From: Sulfuricella denitrificans skB26
GTDB taxonomy: Bacteria; Pseudomonadota; Gammaproteobacteria; Burkholderiales; Sulfuricellaceae
Assembly (NCBI RefSeq): GCF_000297055.2
Contig: NC_022357.1
Coordinates: 2,820,501-2,884,500, forward strand
Direction: 5' to 3'
DNA: 64,000 bases
Shown: positions 1 through 9,016 of the stretch, one piece after another
How positions within the stretch are numbered: position 1 is the first letter of the stretch
How the letters are laid out: each line of letters opens with the position of its first letter
Made by a program: the position numbers and the translations under genes
Notes under the pieces: model-generated
Databases searched by the model: none
Seen by the model: only the letters and a program-made list of their open reading frames with translations
Told to the model about the DNA's origin: nothing

Positions 1-434
1 CCGTGGTTAAGCATGTACTTCGCCAACCCCGACCAAAGCAGGCTGATGGTTGCGCCATTGCGGTAATCGGGATGTACGCAGGAACGCCCCACCTCCACCA
101 TGCTGGGGGAAAGATGCAGCAGGCGCGTAAGATCGAACTCGCTGGCCGAGTACAGCCCGCCAATTTTCTTTGCCCGATCCGGCGGGAGTATGCGATAGGT
201 GCCGACCACTTCACCGGTATCGCCGTCGCGCACCAGGAGATGCTCGCAGAACGGATCATAAATATCCTGGTCCAGCCCGGCCTCACTCCCCGACAGGCGT
301 GCGCCCATTTCGTCTGCAAACACCCGGTAACGCAGGCGTTGCGCCTGTTTCACCTCGTCAGCTGACTGTGCGTAAGAGACAAAAAGTTTCTTTGATACCG
401 CGCTGTCCGGCGTTTTCGCCTGTTGTAATTGCAT
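1..434 (-). CDS. OlsB-like GNAT N-acyltransferase, partial (3' end beyond the window)
   Basis: Reading the minus strand from an ATG at 434 gives 144 codons open to the window edge, so the C-terminus is missing. The start is preceded by a strong ribosome binding site (CAGGAGG, about 6 bases upstream). The protein begins MQLQQAKTPDSAVSKK and carries RLRYRVFADEMGAR near residue 40 and VEVGRSCVHPDYRNG near residue 115. Both are hallmarks of the Acetyltransf_5 (PF13444) family, which includes OlsB, the ornithine N-acyltransferase that makes lyso-ornithine lipid from 3-hydroxyacyl-ACP. The family is clear. Substrate is inferred, because related proteins are annotated only as hemolysin-like acyltransferases, and the truncation hides the rest. 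Confidence 0.65.
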   Translation of the reverse strand, partial: MQLQQAKTPDSAVSKKLFVSYAQSADEVKQAQRLRYRVFADEMGARLSGSEAGLDQDIYDPFCEHLLVRDGDTGEVVGTYRILPPDRAKKIGGLYSASEFDLTRLLHLSPSMVEVGRSCVHPDYRNGATISLLWSGLAKYMLNH

Positions 435-562
435 TTTCTCCTCCTGTCCGTTGATGGATGGAGGAACAATAAGCGAAGCGTGTTACGGCAGAATGTCGGC
501 AGAATGACATTTATATGACAGGCCTTGGTAGTTAATAGCCCGTCATGTTGAAGCGTGAAACT

Positions 563-588
563 GTAGGCCGAGCTTCAGCCCGGCCTAC
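563..588. repeat. Palindromic hairpin between OlsB-like gene and lipoprotein gene
   Basis: GTAGGCCGAGC and GCCCGGCCTAC form a near-perfect 11-bp stem with a TTCA loop. There is no T-run on either side, so a rho-independent terminator is not supported. The pattern of a TTCAGCCC core flanked by complementary arms resembles dispersed REP-like hairpins. No second copy was seen in this window. Confidence 0.5.
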
Positions 589-600
589 CATACTGGAGCA

Positions 601-1062
601 TCAATGAGTGACGCGTGTAACACCACCGCCAGACAATATCCGTACCCGCTCACCGACCCTGAACTGTTCGTCGGCTTCCTGGGTGACGGCGATCATGTGG
701 CCGTTATCCAGCTTGACGGTGATTTCCAGACCAGCCTTGCTCATCACACCCTCTTCGATCACGGAACCTGCCACGCCACCGGCCACGGCGCCGAGTATCG
801 TGGCCACGGTACTGCCCTTGCCCCCGCCGACATTGCTGCCGGCGATGCCGCCAATCACCGCACCCGCACCGGTTCCGACCGGACTTTGGGTGCCCTCGAT
901 CTTGACTTGACGCACGCTTTCCACCACGCCCATTTTAACTTCCTGCACCTGACGTGCCTGACCGCGGCTATAAGCACTGCCCGACATGCTCGATGCGCAG
1001 CCGCCGAGCACCGCAACCGATATCGCCGCAACCGCCATCAATTTCACCAGTCCGATATTCAT
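601..1062 (-). CDS. Glycine-zipper outer-membrane lipoprotein (SlyB/PcpY-like)
   Basis: A 153-residue protein with a lipoprotein signal peptide ending in a lipobox (VAVLGGC, Cys at about 22). Residues 60-105 are a glycine-zipper 2TM domain with repeated small-xxx-small glycines (GTGAGAVIGGIAGSNVGGG, then ILGAVAGGVAGSVIEEG). The last 45 residues form a short beta-rich tail (VKLDNGHMIAVTQEADEQF) typical of the SlyB/PcpY family. It is predicted to be anchored in the outer membrane with an envelope-integrity role; the exact function is unknown. It lies 3 bases after the PfkB-type kinase gene and may be its operon partner. It is the last gene of the minus-strand run that starts at the glycine riboswitch. 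Confidence 0.85.
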   Translation of the reverse strand: MNIGLVKLMAVAAISVAVLGGCASSMSGSAYSRGQARQVQEVKMGVVESVRQVKIEGTQSPVGTGAGAVIGGIAGSNVGGGKGSTVATILGAVAGGVAGSVIEEGVMSKAGLEITVKLDNGHMIAVTQEADEQFRVGERVRILSGGGVTRVTH

Positions 1063-1065
1063 CGT

Positions 1066-2004
1066 TTAATCCTCAAGGTTGATTCCGAAGTGTTCCTTAA
1101 AACGCGAGTGCAGTTCTTCGCGTGCTAGCGTGTGATTCTGCCCGCCACGGCTGGCGATTTTGACCGCGCCCAGCAGCGAAGCCAGCCGCCCGGTCATCTG
1201 CCAGTCCATGCCGCGAGCAATCCCGTACAACAAGCCGGCCCGGTATGCATCGCCGCAACCGGTGGGATCAATTACCTCCTGTGCTTTAACGCAAGGGATT
1301 TCGTGACGTTGACCATCGGCATAAATCTCCGACCCCTGTCCACCCCTTGTGACAATCAGGGCCTTGACAAGTTTCGCTAGCTGCTCGATTTTCTGTCCGG
1401 TGCGCTCCTGCAACAGCTGTGCCTCGTAATCATTGAGAGCGACATAATCCGCCAGCTCGACGAAATTCAGCAATTCCTCGCCGCCGAACATCGGCAGGCC
1501 CTGGCCGGGATCGAACACGAAAGGAATCCCCGCTTCGTGGAATTCCCGGGCATGCTGCAGCATGCCTTCCCGGCCGTCCGGCGCGACGATGCCCAGGCCT
1601 ACATTCTTCGCATCGCCAATATGATTGTGATGGGAATAGTTCATGGCGCCGGGGTGAAAAGCGGTGATCTGGTTGTCTGCCAGATCGGTGGTGATGAAGG
1701 CCTGAGCCGTGAAGGTTTCGGGGACGCTGCGCACATGCTCCTGCGCCAGACCGAGCTTCTCAAGTCGCTTCGCATAGGACTGAAAATCGTCGCCCACGGT
1801 CGCCATGATCTGCGGCTCGCCGCCGATCATCTCCAGATTGTAGGCGATATTGCCGGCGCAACCGCCGTACTCTCGCCGCATGTCCGGCACCAGGAAGGCG
1901 ACGTTGAGAATGTGGATCTGATCTGGCAGGATATGGTTCTTGAAGTGGTCATGAAACACCATGATGGTGTCGTAGGCGAGAGAGCCGCAAATCAATGTGC
2001 GCAT
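1066..2004 (-). CDS. PfkB-family carbohydrate (ribokinase/adenosine kinase-like) kinase
   Basis: A 312-residue PfkB-fold sugar or nucleoside kinase. The N-terminal signature REYGGCAGNIAYNL lies near residue 45. The C-terminal signature DPTGCGDAYRAGLLYG lies near residue 245 and contains the catalytic aspartate of the GCGD motif and the anion hole. These show an ATP-dependent phosphotransferase. The substrate (adenosine, ribose or another) cannot be read from sequence. The ATG is preceded by an A/G-rich stretch (CCGGAGTAACCC) that gives a plausible ribosome binding site. It is followed 3 bases later by the lipoprotein gene and lies 81 bases after dgkA. Confidence 0.85.
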   Translation of the reverse strand: MRTLICGSLAYDTIMVFHDHFKNHILPDQIHILNVAFLVPDMRREYGGCAGNIAYNLEMIGGEPQIMATVGDDFQSYAKRLEKLGLAQEHVRSVPETFTAQAFITTDLADNQITAFHPGAMNYSHHNHIGDAKNVGLGIVAPDGREGMLQHAREFHEAGIPFVFDPGQGLPMFGGEELLNFVELADYVALNDYEAQLLQERTGQKIEQLAKLVKALIVTRGGQGSEIYADGQRHEIPCVKAQEVIDPTGCGDAYRAGLLYGIARGMDWQMTGRLASLLGAVKIASRGGQNHTLAREELHSRFKEHFGINLED

Positions 2005-2085
2005 GGGTTACTCCGGAAATGAATTCCGGTAGATTATAACAGCTTAGCGCCAGGCGGCGGACGTAGTTCCCCGAGCCGTGACAGC

Positions 2086-2454
2086 CTAACCTAACAACAC
2101 CAGCACCCAGACCACTGCGAGGTTGATCAAGCTCAACAACACAGCAGCGCTGCCGATGTCCTTGGCCCGTTTGGCCAGATGGTGGTTTTCCAGAGAAATG
2201 CGGTCTACCGTGGCTTCCACCGCCGAATTGAGCAGTTCGACGATAAGCACCAGCAGCACGCTGGCAATCATCAGCGCCTTGCCGACTACCCCCGCCGGCA
2301 GGAACAGCGCGAGCGGAATCAGGACCGCTGCCAGCAGAGATTCCTGCCGGAAAGCGTCCTCGTTCTGGTAGGCGGCCTTGAATCCTGCCAGGGAGTAGTG
2401 GAAAGCGTTCCACAGGCGTTTCAGGCCGGTCTTGCCTTTGTGCGGGCTTTCCAT
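2086..2454 (-). CDS. dgkA: Diacylglycerol kinase
   Basis: A 122-residue integral membrane enzyme of the prokaryotic DgkA family, which phosphorylates diacylglycerol to phosphatidic acid and recycles lipid from membrane-derived oligosaccharide or lipid A modification. The length matches E. coli DgkA (about 122). Three hydrophobic helices are visible. The conserved catalytic stretch ELLNSAVEATVDR (near residue 75) and AKDIGSAAV (near residue 97) are both present. It sits between gcvPB and the PfkB-type kinase on the same strand with 43 and 81 base gaps. It may be co-transcribed with the gcv genes by read-through, but no functional link is evident. Confidence 0.92.
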   Translation of the reverse strand: MESPHKGKTGLKRLWNAFHYSLAGFKAAYQNEDAFRQESLLAAVLIPLALFLPAGVVGKALMIASVLLVLIVELLNSAVEATVDRISLENHHLAKRAKDIGSAAVLLSLINLAVVWVLVLLG

Positions 2455-2497
2455 GTTGAAGCCAGTTTATGGGATGCGTGTTACAGATTGATGAAGG

Positions 2498-3943
2498 CTA
2501 AGCCTTCCACACCAGATCCAACTCGCGTGCTGCCTTGACGTCATCGAGACGCCGCACTGGCATGGTGTGGGGCGCAGTCTTGACCAGTTCCGGATTGGCA
2601 TGGGCCTCGTCCAGAATTTCCTTCAATGCCGCGACGAAGGCATCTAGCGTCTGTTTCGACTCGGTTTCGGTCGGCTCGATCAGCAGGCATTCCGGCACCA
2701 GCATCGGAAAATAGGTGGTGGGCGCATGGAAGCCCTTGTCGAGCAGGCGCTTGGCCACGTCCATCGCGCTCACCCCGGTTTGCTCCTTGAGGCCCTTGAG
2801 GGTGACGATGAACTCGTGGCTGGCACGACGCTGCGGAAAGGCGATATCGAAGCCGGCCTTGCTCAGTTCCGCCATCAGGTAATTGGCGTTGAGGGTGGCG
2901 AAATCCGCCACGCGGCGCATCCCTTCCGCGCCCAGCATGCGCGCGTAGGAATAGGCGCGCAGCAGGACACCGATATTGCCCATGAAGCCGGAAAGACGTC
3001 CGATGCTTTGCGGCAGATCCTTTTCCGTCACCAGACGGTAGCGACCGGACTCGAAAGCGACCACCGGTATCGGCAGGAACGGCAGCAGGCGCTCACTGAC
3101 ACCCACCGGGCCAGAACCGGGTCCACCACCGCCGTGCGGGGTGGAAAAGGTTTTGTGCAGGTTGACGTGGATCACGTCGAAACCCATGTCGCCCGGCTTG
3201 ACCCGACCCAGGATGGCGTTGAGATTGGCGCCGTCGTAGTAGGTCAGACCGCCGGCTTGGTGGACGATCTGCTGCATCTCGCTGATATTCTTTTCGAACA
3301 CCCCGAGGGTGGAGGGATTGGTCAGCATCAGTCCGGCAGTGTTTGGCCCGACGGTTGCCCTGAGCGCTTCCAGATCGACATTGCCATCGCGGTCAGTGGG
3401 AATTTCCCTGACGGTATAGCCACACATCACCGCCGAGGCCGGATTGGTGCCGTGCGCTGCATCCGGCACTAGCATTTCGGTACGGGCCGCATCATTGCGG
3501 GAAACGTGATAGGCGCGGATCATCGCCACCCCGGCGAACTCACCCTGGGCACCCGCCATCGGTGTGAGCGAAACCGCGGCCATGCCGGTCACATCCTTGA
3601 GCATTTCCTGCAGTTCGTGCAGACAGGCAAGCACGCCCTGTCCGGTAGCCTCCGACGCCAGCGGGTGGCGTGCCAGAAACTGCGGCAACATGGCATGCTG
3701 GTTGGCGCCGCGCGGGTTGTATTTCATGGTGCAGGAGCCGAGCGGATAGAAGTGGGTATCGATCGAGAAGTTCTTCTGCGACAGCCGGGTGTAATGACGT
3801 ACTGCGTCCATCTCGGAGACTTCAGGCAGCAGCGGTTTATCGCCGCGACGCAAATGGGCTGGAATATCGTTCGCTTCAGGCTTGGCCGCGGGAGCTTGGG
3901 CCAGGTTTTTGCGTCCCGGACGGGACAGTTCGAAAATCAACAT
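2498..3943 (-). CDS. gcvPB: Glycine dehydrogenase (decarboxylating) subunit 2
   Basis: A 481-residue C-terminal half of the two-subunit P-protein of the glycine cleavage system. With GcvPA it decarboxylates glycine and loads the aminomethyl group on the lipoyl arm of GcvH. The PLP-binding lysine lies in [17 protein letters not shown] (around residue 265), the strongest motif of the family. [15 protein letters not shown] near residue 65 is also diagnostic. The split GcvPA/GcvPB form is a known alternative to the fused GcvP of E. coli. It belongs to the riboswitch-headed operon but is separated from gcvPA by tpx, which is unusual; the gap to tpx is 8 bases. Confidence 0.96.
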   Translation of the reverse strand: MLIFELSRPGRKNLAQAPAAKPEANDIPAHLRRGDKPLLPEVSEMDAVRHYTRLSQKNFSIDTHFYPLGSCTMKYNPRGANQHAMLPQFLARHPLASEATGQGVLACLHELQEMLKDVTGMAAVSLTPMAGAQGEFAGVAMIRAYHVSRNDAARTEMLVPDAAHGTNPASAVMCGYTVREIPTDRDGNVDLEALRATVGPNTAGLMLTNPSTLGVFEKNISEMQQIVHQAGGLTYYDGANLNAILGRVKPGDMGFDVIHVNLHKTFSTPHGGGGPGSGPVGVSERLLPFLPIPVVAFESGRYRLVTEKDLPQSIGRLSGFMGNIGVLLRAYSYARMLGAEGMRRVADFATLNANYLMAELSKAGFDIAFPQRRASHEFIVTLKGLKEQTGVSAMDVAKRLLDKGFHAPTTYFPMLVPECLLIEPTETESKQTLDAFVAALKEILDEAHANPELVKTAPHTMPVRRLDDVKAARELDLVWKA

Positions 3944-3951
3944 GCTATGAA

Positions 3952-4455
3952 TTATCCTTTGACTGCGGCCAGCGCCGCATCGTAATCAGGTTCATCGGTT
4001 ATTTCCGGCACCAGCTGCGAATAAAGCACGCGGTCGTGCTCGTCCAGCACGATCACCGCCCTGGCGCACAAGCCGGCAAGCGGATAGGTCTTGATCAGCA
4101 CGCCGTAGTCCTTGGAAAAATCGCGTCCGCGCAGGGTGGAAAGCATGATCACGTTGTTCAACCCTTCAGCGCCGCAGAAGCGCGCCTGGGCAAACGGCAG
4201 GTCGGCGGAAATCACCAGCACCACGACATTATCGAGCTGGCTCGCTTCCCGATTGAACTGACGCGTTGAAGTCGCACAAACCGGCGTATCGATGCTCGGC
4301 ACGATACTCAGGATTTTGCGCTTTCCCTCGAACTGGCTCAGGGAAATATCGTTCAGGTTCTTGTCCACCAGCATGAAGCTGTGCACCGATTCTACCGGCC
4401 GCGGGAAATGACCGAGAACTTCGAGGGGGTTGCCTTCCAGAGTTACAGTTGCCAT
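3952..4455 (-). CDS. tpx: Thiol peroxidase (atypical 2-Cys peroxiredoxin)
   Basis: A 167-residue Tpx that reduces hydrogen peroxide and alkyl hydroperoxides with electrons from thioredoxin. The peroxidatic cysteine is Cys60 in [15 protein letters not shown]. The resolving cysteine is Cys94 in ARFCGAEGL, the spacing expected for Tpx. Length matches the family. A ribosome binding site (AAAGGAGCG) precedes the ATG. It lies inside the gcv operon, 52 bases after gcvPA and 8 bases before gcvPB. The placement could link antioxidant supply to glycine flux or be a chance insertion; this is inference. Confidence 0.95.
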   Translation of the reverse strand: MATVTLEGNPLEVLGHFPRPVESVHSFMLVDKNLNDISLSQFEGKRKILSIVPSIDTPVCATSTRQFNREASQLDNVVVLVISADLPFAQARFCGAEGLNNVIMLSTLRGRDFSKDYGVLIKTYPLAGLCARAVIVLDEHDRVLYSQLVPEITDEPDYDAALAAVKG

Positions 4456-4507
4456 GATCGCGCTCCTTTTTCAGGGTTTCAAACTTACTACTTGCCAGTA
4501 ATCCATT

Positions 4508-5935
4508 TCATTTGTTCCCGTTTTGGTAAAACGGATTATCAGCGGCAGGCTTAAGTCTAGTACAGGCAGGGCCGGAACTGCGTCGGGAAACGATGCGTTC
4601 CAGATTTTCCAGGAATTTCCGGATGTCTTCCTGGGTTTTGGTTTCCGTGGCGCAAACCAGCAGGGCGTTGCCCAGCTCCGGATACCAGGGCGTCAAGTCC
4701 AGCCCTCCCATTATGCCCTGAGCCTCCATGGCGCGTAGCACGTCGGCGACGGGGAGATCGAAGGTAATCACCACCTCGTGGAAGAAGAGGTTGGAAAATA
4801 CCCGCTCCACCCCCGCAATCAGGCACGCCTGCTCGGCCAGCATCCGGGTGTTGGCGTGGCAGGCCGCCGCGACGCGCTCCAGGCCTTCCTGGCCGAGCAG
4901 TGCGAGATGAACCGTCGCCGCTGTGGCCATCAACCCCTGGTTGGTGCAGATGTTGGAGGTCGCCTTGGCACGGCGGATATGCTGCTCGCGCGCCTGCAGT
5001 GTCAGGCAGAAGCCGGGCTTGCCGTCCATGTCCACCGTGCGGCCGACGATACGCCCCGGCATCTGCCGCGCCAGCGCCTGCTTGCAGCACAGAAAACCGA
5101 AATAGGGACCGCCCGACGATAGCGGCGCGCCCAGCGGCTGCCCCTCGCCTACGGCGATGTCGGCGCCCTTGCTTCCCCACTGACCAGGCGCCTTGAGCAT
5201 GCCGAGGGAGATCGGATTGACCGCGCCGATAACCAGCATACCCTGGGCATGAGCCCAATCGGTCAGTTCGTCGACTTCCTCCAGCACGCCGAAGAAATTC
5301 GGCTGCTGTATCACCAGCGCAGCAAAATCCTCGCCTTCGAAGCTTTTCAGCGATTCGGCCACGGTGCTTCCACTGCGAGCATCATAGGGTACGGGAATCA
5401 ATTCGATACCCTGATTTTTTACCAAGGCATCGGTCACCTGACGCCAGATCGGATGCACCGCTGCCGGCACCAGAACACGGCGTGCCGACTTGTGTGCGCG
5501 CACCGCCATCAACACTGCTTCGGCCAAGCCGGAAGCACCGTCGTACAGGCTGGCATTGGAGATGTCCATGCCGGTCAACGAGGCCATCATGGTCTGGAAT
5601 TCGTACAGCAGCTGCAGCGTGCCCTGGCTCGCCTCCGCCTGGTAAGGCGTGTAGGCGGAATAGAATTCGCCGCGGCCGGCAATCTGCCACACTGCCGCCG
5701 GTATGTGGTGCTCGTAGGCGCCGGCACCGATAAAATTCAGATAGCGCCCATCCTGTTCCGCCCGTTCCTGCATCAGGCGGCCTGCAGCCATCTCGTTCAG
5801 GGCCGGTGGCACGCTTTCAAGCCGGTCGGCGCGCAGCGCAACCGGAATTTCGTCGAACAAATCTTCGATCGAGGCCGCGCCTATGCTGGCTAGCATGGAC
5901 TGAATATCTTCTTCGGTATGGGGAATGAAGGGCAT
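4508..5935 (-). CDS. gcvPA: Glycine dehydrogenase (decarboxylating) subunit 1
   Basis: A 475-residue N-terminal half of the split P-protein, partner of GcvPB. It starts [19 protein letters not shown], the standard GcvPA opening. It contains [20 protein letters not shown] near residue 68, [17 protein letters not shown] near 100 and the glycine-rich [15 protein letters not shown] near 270. It has the PLP-transferase fold but lacks the Schiff-base lysine, which lies on GcvPB. It follows gcvH, with the palindromic element at 5953-6065 in between. The ATG has a weak AGAGAAAA ribosome binding site. Confidence 0.95.
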   Translation of the reverse strand: MPFIPHTEEDIQSMLASIGAASIEDLFDEIPVALRADRLESVPPALNEMAAGRLMQERAEQDGRYLNFIGAGAYEHHIPAAVWQIAGRGEFYSAYTPYQAEASQGTLQLLYEFQTMMASLTGMDISNASLYDGASGLAEAVLMAVRAHKSARRVLVPAAVHPIWRQVTDALVKNQGIELIPVPYDARSGSTVAESLKSFEGEDFAALVIQQPNFFGVLEEVDELTDWAHAQGMLVIGAVNPISLGMLKAPGQWGSKGADIAVGEGQPLGAPLSSGGPYFGFLCCKQALARQMPGRIVGRTVDMDGKPGFCLTLQAREQHIRRAKATSNICTNQGLMATAATVHLALLGQEGLERVAAACHANTRMLAEQACLIAGVERVFSNLFFHEVVITFDLPVADVLRAMEAQGIMGGLDLTPWYPELGNALLVCATETKTQEDIRKFLENLERIVSRRSSGPACTRLKPAADNPFYQNGNK

Positions 5936-5952
5936 GGTTTTTCTCTGGAAAA

Positions 5953-6065
5953 GTGGTGAGGGGTGAGGCGTTAGGGGTGAGGGGGAAAGTCAAAAACAGT
6001 GCGGTGGTGGGGATGACCATCCGCCTCACCCCTCACCTTCTCACCCCTCACCCTTAACCCCTCAC
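5953..6065. repeat. Dispersed palindromic element, copy A (between gcvH and gcvPA)
   Basis: The left arm GTGGTGAGGGGTGAGGCG (5953-5970) is complementary to the right arm CGCCTCACCCCTCACC further on, and extra GGGGTGAGGG / CCCTCACCCC stretches extend both arms. It can fold into a long hairpin inside the gcv transcript. The first 18 bases recur identically at about 11348-11365 in the accB-accC gap, with a related right arm. This suggests a dispersed REP-like or MITE-like element rather than an operon-specific attenuator. The lack of a T-run argues against a terminator. Confidence 0.75.
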
Positions 6066-6071
6066 GAATCA

Positions 6072-6461
6072 TTAGTGCGCTTCACTCTCCACCAGCGTCT
6101 GATAGGCGGCAGCAGCGAGCAGCCCATCCAGGTCGGCAGGATTGCTCGGCTTCATCTTGAACATCCAGGCTGCGTAGGCATCCTGGTTGATTTTTTCGGG
6201 CGCGTCCACCACGTCGGCGTTGACGGCAATCACTTCGCCCGCTACCGGGGCGTAGACATCTGAAGCCGCCTTGACCGATTCCACCACGGCGCACTCTTCG
6301 CCGGCGGCAAGCTGACGGCCGACAGCGGGGGTTTCCACGTACACCATGTCGCCCAGCAGTTCCTGAGCATGGTGGGTGATGCCGACCATGACCGTGCCGT
6401 CGGCCTCGCTCCGGGTCCATTCGTGGGATTTGGTATATTTCAGATCGCCGGGAATACTCAT
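6072..6461 (-). CDS. gcvH: Glycine cleavage system H protein
   Basis: A 129-residue lipoyl carrier that shuttles the aminomethyl group from the P-protein to the T-protein and is then reoxidised by the L-protein (dihydrolipoamide dehydrogenase, not in this window). The lipoylated lysine is Lys64 in [15 protein letters not shown]. The family opening YTKSHEWTR lies at residues 9-17. Length matches the family. A GGAGAAAC ribosome binding site lies just upstream. It is 10 bases after gcvT and belongs to the riboswitch-controlled operon. Confidence 0.97.
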   Translation of the reverse strand: MSIPGDLKYTKSHEWTRSEADGTVMVGITHHAQELLGDMVYVETPAVGRQLAAGEECAVVESVKAASDVYAPVAGEVIAVNADVVDAPEKINQDAYAAWMFKMKPSNPADLDGLLAAAAYQTLVESEAH

Positions 6462-6471
6462 GTGTTTCTCC

Positions 6472-7557
6472 TTAAATGTTTATCAGGCTTTTGCCATTGC
6501 GAGCAAAGGGCAGCTTCACCACTTTTGCGTTGAGTAATTTGTCACGAATTTCGACCTGCACCACATCCCCAACCGCCACTCCGAGCGGCAAACTGGCGAA
6601 GGCGATGGACTGGTTCAGGGTGGGGGAAAAACTGCCGCTGGTGATCTCTCCCGCGCCGTGAGGAGTAGCCACTTTCTGGTGGCCGCGCAGCACGCCCTTA
6701 TCAAGCAAAACCAGTCCCAGCATCTGCATTTTCACCGGCTTCGCCAACAGCGCCGGCTTGCCGATGAAGTCGCGCGGACTGGTCAGTTCCACGGTCCATG
6801 CCAGTCCAGCTTCGAGCGGGTTCACTTCCTCACCCATGTCCTGACCATAAAGATTCATCCCGGCTTCCAGACGCAGCGTGTCGCGCGCACCCAGGCCGAT
6901 CGGTGCGACGCCCAGCGTGTTCAGCGTTTTCCACAAGTCCGCTGCTTCCGCCACCGGCAGCATGATCTCGAAGCCATCCTCGCCAGTATAGCCAGTACGC
7001 CCGATAAAATACTGGTCGAATTCGGCAGCCTGAAACGGCTTGAGAGATTCGGTCGCAGCGCGGGCAGCGGGGATCGCCTGCCACACTTTCTCCCGCGCCT
7101 GCGGGCCTTGCACCGCGATCATTGCCAGGTCGCGGCGCGGCCGGATGGTCAGTTGCGGCGCATGGGCGGTGCGTTGCAGCTCTATCCATGCCACATCCTT
7201 GTCCGCCGTGCCGGCGTTGACCACGATACGGAACCAGTCCTCACGCATGAAATACACGATCAGGTCGTCGATCACGCCGCCGGCCGGATTCAGCATGCAG
7301 GAATAGAGCGCCTTGCCGGGCTCTTTCAATTTGTCGACGTTATTGGCGAGCAAAGTTTGGAGAAATTCACGGATGCCGATACCGGTGACGTCCACCACCA
7401 GCATGTGACAGACGTCGAACATGCCGGCAGCGCGGCGCACCTGATGGTGCTCCTCGATCTGGGAACCGTAGTTCACCGGCATGTCCCAGCCGCCGAAATC
7501 GACCATGCGGGCACCCATGTCGCGGTGGGTTTGATTAAGTGGCGTTTGTTTCAGCAT
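6472..7557 (-). CDS. gcvT: Glycine cleavage system aminomethyltransferase (T protein)
   Basis: A 361-residue folate-dependent enzyme that transfers the one-carbon unit from aminomethyl-GcvH to tetrahydrofolate and releases ammonia. The start [28 protein letters not shown] is partly shown by [14 protein letters not shown] near residue 18. [13 protein letters not shown] near residue 48 and [20 protein letters not shown] near residue 225 are family signatures. In many homologues the middle residue of FDVSHM is Ser; here it is Cys. It is the first gene after the tandem glycine riboswitch and its terminator, so expression is probably glycine-induced. Confidence 0.96.
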   Translation of the reverse strand: MLKQTPLNQTHRDMGARMVDFGGWDMPVNYGSQIEEHHQVRRAAGMFDVCHMLVVDVTGIGIREFLQTLLANNVDKLKEPGKALYSCMLNPAGGVIDDLIVYFMREDWFRIVVNAGTADKDVAWIELQRTAHAPQLTIRPRRDLAMIAVQGPQAREKVWQAIPAARAATESLKPFQAAEFDQYFIGRTGYTGEDGFEIMLPVAEAADLWKTLNTLGVAPIGLGARDTLRLEAGMNLYGQDMGEEVNPLEAGLAWTVELTSPRDFIGKPALLAKPVKMQMLGLVLLDKGVLRGHQKVATPHGAGEITSGSFSPTLNQSIAFASLPLGVAVGDVVQVEIRDKLLNAKVVKLPFARNGKSLINI

Positions 7558-7584
7558 AATTCTTGTTAGTCCCGTACCAGAAAT

Positions 7585-7621
7585 GAAAAAAGGGGTGAAG
7601 CCGGATAGCCGGCTTCACCCC
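7585..7621 (-). terminator. Rho-independent terminator, expression platform of the glycine riboswitch
   Basis: On the minus strand AGGGGTGAAGCCGG pairs perfectly with CCGGCTTCACCCCT over a CTAT loop and is followed by TTTTTT. It lies directly after aptamer 2. Its 5' arm overlaps the last two bases of the P1-closing CAGAG of that aptamer, so terminator and ligand-bound aptamer could compete. This fits an ON switch as known for gcv riboswitches; the direction of control here is inferred. Confidence 0.9.
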
Positions 7622-7800
7622 TCTGTCCTGCGTACCTGAGAGATTACGATGGTCAAGACCATCGCGTGCCCCTTCGGTGGGCGGTTCTAGCCGCCTCTCT
7701 CCAGAGTTGCCGTGTTCCATGCGGTTCCTGATACCTGAGCGGTTACGGGTGGTTGCGCCTTCGGTGGTGCGAAAATAATCGCACGCTCTCCCGCATGGGT
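7616..7800 (-). promoter_or_regulatory. Tandem glycine riboswitch (two aptamers) upstream of gcvT
   Basis: Two consecutive glycine aptamers are visible on the minus strand. Aptamer 1 (about 7710-7800) has GCGGGAGAGCGTGCG, CACCGAAGGCGCAA and CGCTCAGGTATCAGG. Aptamer 2 (about 7618-7706) has CTCTGGAGAG, CACCGAAGGGGCACGC and TCTCTCAGGTACGCAGGAC. The GGAGAG, CACCGAAGG and CTCAGG boxes are the conserved core of the Rfam glycine class. The tandem layout allows the known inter-aptamer contacts. The terminator at 7585-7621 follows, then gcvT. Confidence 0.96.
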
Positions 7801-7814
7801 TCTTGGCAGCGTGA

Positions 7815-7844
7815 ACTATACCTTATCCGCGCTGATCGTGACAA
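7815..7844 (-). promoter_or_regulatory. Sigma70-like promoter of the gcv operon
   Basis: On the minus strand TTGTCA (7839-7844, 5 of 6 to TTGACA) and TATAGT (7815-7820, 5 of 6 to TATAAT) are separated by 18 bases. Transcription would start just before the first glycine aptamer, the position expected for the riboswitch leader. Confidence 0.7.
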
Positions 7845-7878
7845 GGCGACAAAATCAACGGATTGAGTAACGGCTGTT

Positions 7879-9012
7879 TTATTGCGGATAAAACAGGAGA
7901 ACCCGATAACCCGCTGCTTTCAGGTCGCCCAGGTCGAGATACAGTTTCACCGTCACCTCCTCGTTCGGCGCCATACCGCGGTTGAAGTCGGCACTTTTCG
8001 CGTATTCTCTGGGAGTAAAGATTCGCCGTGCGATCATCCTGTCCTGGGTATCGGTCAGGGTCAGTTCGAATTGTGGATATTCCTGGGCGAGCTTGGCGCG
8101 ATTACGCAGAATAGCGTTGAGCGCTACCAGATTGGCTTGCTGCGGATCAGCTTCGAGGTTGGAAGTCTCGATGCTGAGCAAATCCGGGTTAGCGGGCAGA
8201 CGGATGCTGCACTTCAGTACGCCGCAGAGCTGCTGCAGCAACGGCTTGAATTCAGGGTAGTGAGCAGCCAGATCGGAGCGGAAAAAGTATACCCCCTGAA
8301 CACCTATACTCGCCAAGAGCAGGAGGATGCCAATCAACCACAGCCAGAAAAATCGGCGTTTTTTCGGCTCTTCCTCAATTTCGACAATAGTGTCCTGCAC
8401 AACAGGCCGCTCGGGAACGGGCTCAGGAACAATCTGCGGCGCCAGCGTGACCGGCTCAACGGTGTCGGGTTCAGCTGTGACAAATTCCTCGGGAGCCGGA
8501 ACAGCGGATTCTTCTAACTGAAACCCTGCCGCCGCGTACATTTCATACAAGGCTGCCTCGTCCCATTCAGGAATGGAACCCTCCACTTCCGCAGGAGATT
8601 CGGGCACCAACTCATCCACCGCTTGAAGTGGTGGCGCGAGCGCTTCTTCAACTTCAACCGGAGCTTCTTCAAACGAAGATCCTGCAAGCTCCACCGCCGG
8701 GGATTCTTCTGCCTCTGCCTCTGCCTCTGCCTCTGCCTCTGCCTCTGCCTCTGCCTCTGCCTCTGCCTCTGCCTCTGCAGGCGGCTGCTTTGCCGCTTCT
8801 TCAGGCAACACGGCCTGATCACCGGATTCTTCGAACTGGAGCCTGGACTGCCCTTCATGCTGAAGTTCCACCAGTTCATGTTCCAAACAAACATGAGCAT
8901 TGAATACCTTGGCACAGCGCCCGCAGCGCACGTCACCGCCATGCGCTTCCATCTGTTCCGAAGTTACTCTGAAACGGGTATGACAAGCTGGACAGGTGGT
9001 GACCATCACCAT
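7879..9012 (-). CDS. MJ0042-type zinc-ribbon and DUF3426 membrane protein with (Ala-Glu)n linker
   Basis: A 377-residue protein. Residues 5-45 form a zinc ribbon of two CxxC knuckles (CPACHTRF and CGRCAKVF), the zinc_ribbon_4/5 MJ0042 type. A long acidic low-complexity region follows, including about twelve Ala-Glu dipeptides near residue 80 encoded by a hexanucleotide repeat. A single transmembrane helix (FFWLWLIGILLLLASIGV, near residue 230) leads to a C-terminal DUF3426 domain of about 130 residues, presumably periplasmic. Function is unknown. The gene follows prmA by 4 bases, its usual neighbour in betaproteobacteria. Confidence 0.85.
   Translation of the reverse strand: MVMVTTCPACHTRFRVTSEQMEAHGGDVRCGRCAKVFNAHVCLEHELVELQHEGQSRLQFEESGDQAVLPEEAAKQPPAEAEAEAEAEAEAEAEAEAEAEAEESPAVELAGSSFEEAPVEVEEALAPPLQAVDELVPESPAEVEGSIPEWDEAALYEMYAAAGFQLEESAVPAPEEFVTAEPDTVEPVTLAPQIVPEPVPERPVVQDTIVEIEEEPKKRRFFWLWLIGILLLLASIGVQGVYFFRSDLAAHYPEFKPLLQQLCGVLKCSIRLPANPDLLSIETSNLEADPQQANLVALNAILRNRAKLAQEYPQFELTLTDTQDRMIARRIFTPREYAKSADFNRGMAPNEEVTVKLYLDLGDLKAAGYRVLLFYPQ
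8708..8779. repeat. Perfect hexanucleotide tandem repeat, 12 units of TCTGCC/TCTGCA
   Basis: Eleven TCTGCC units and a final TCTGCA run without interruption on the plus strand. In the minus-strand gene each unit encodes Ala-Glu. Because the unit is 6 bases, slippage changes the length of the acidic linker without a frameshift. Confidence 0.97.
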
Positions 9013-9016
9013 GGTA

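Noticed and set aside
563-588. Terminator between the OlsB-like and lipoprotein genes
   Set aside because: The stem is good but neither side has a T-run, so it is listed as a repeat.
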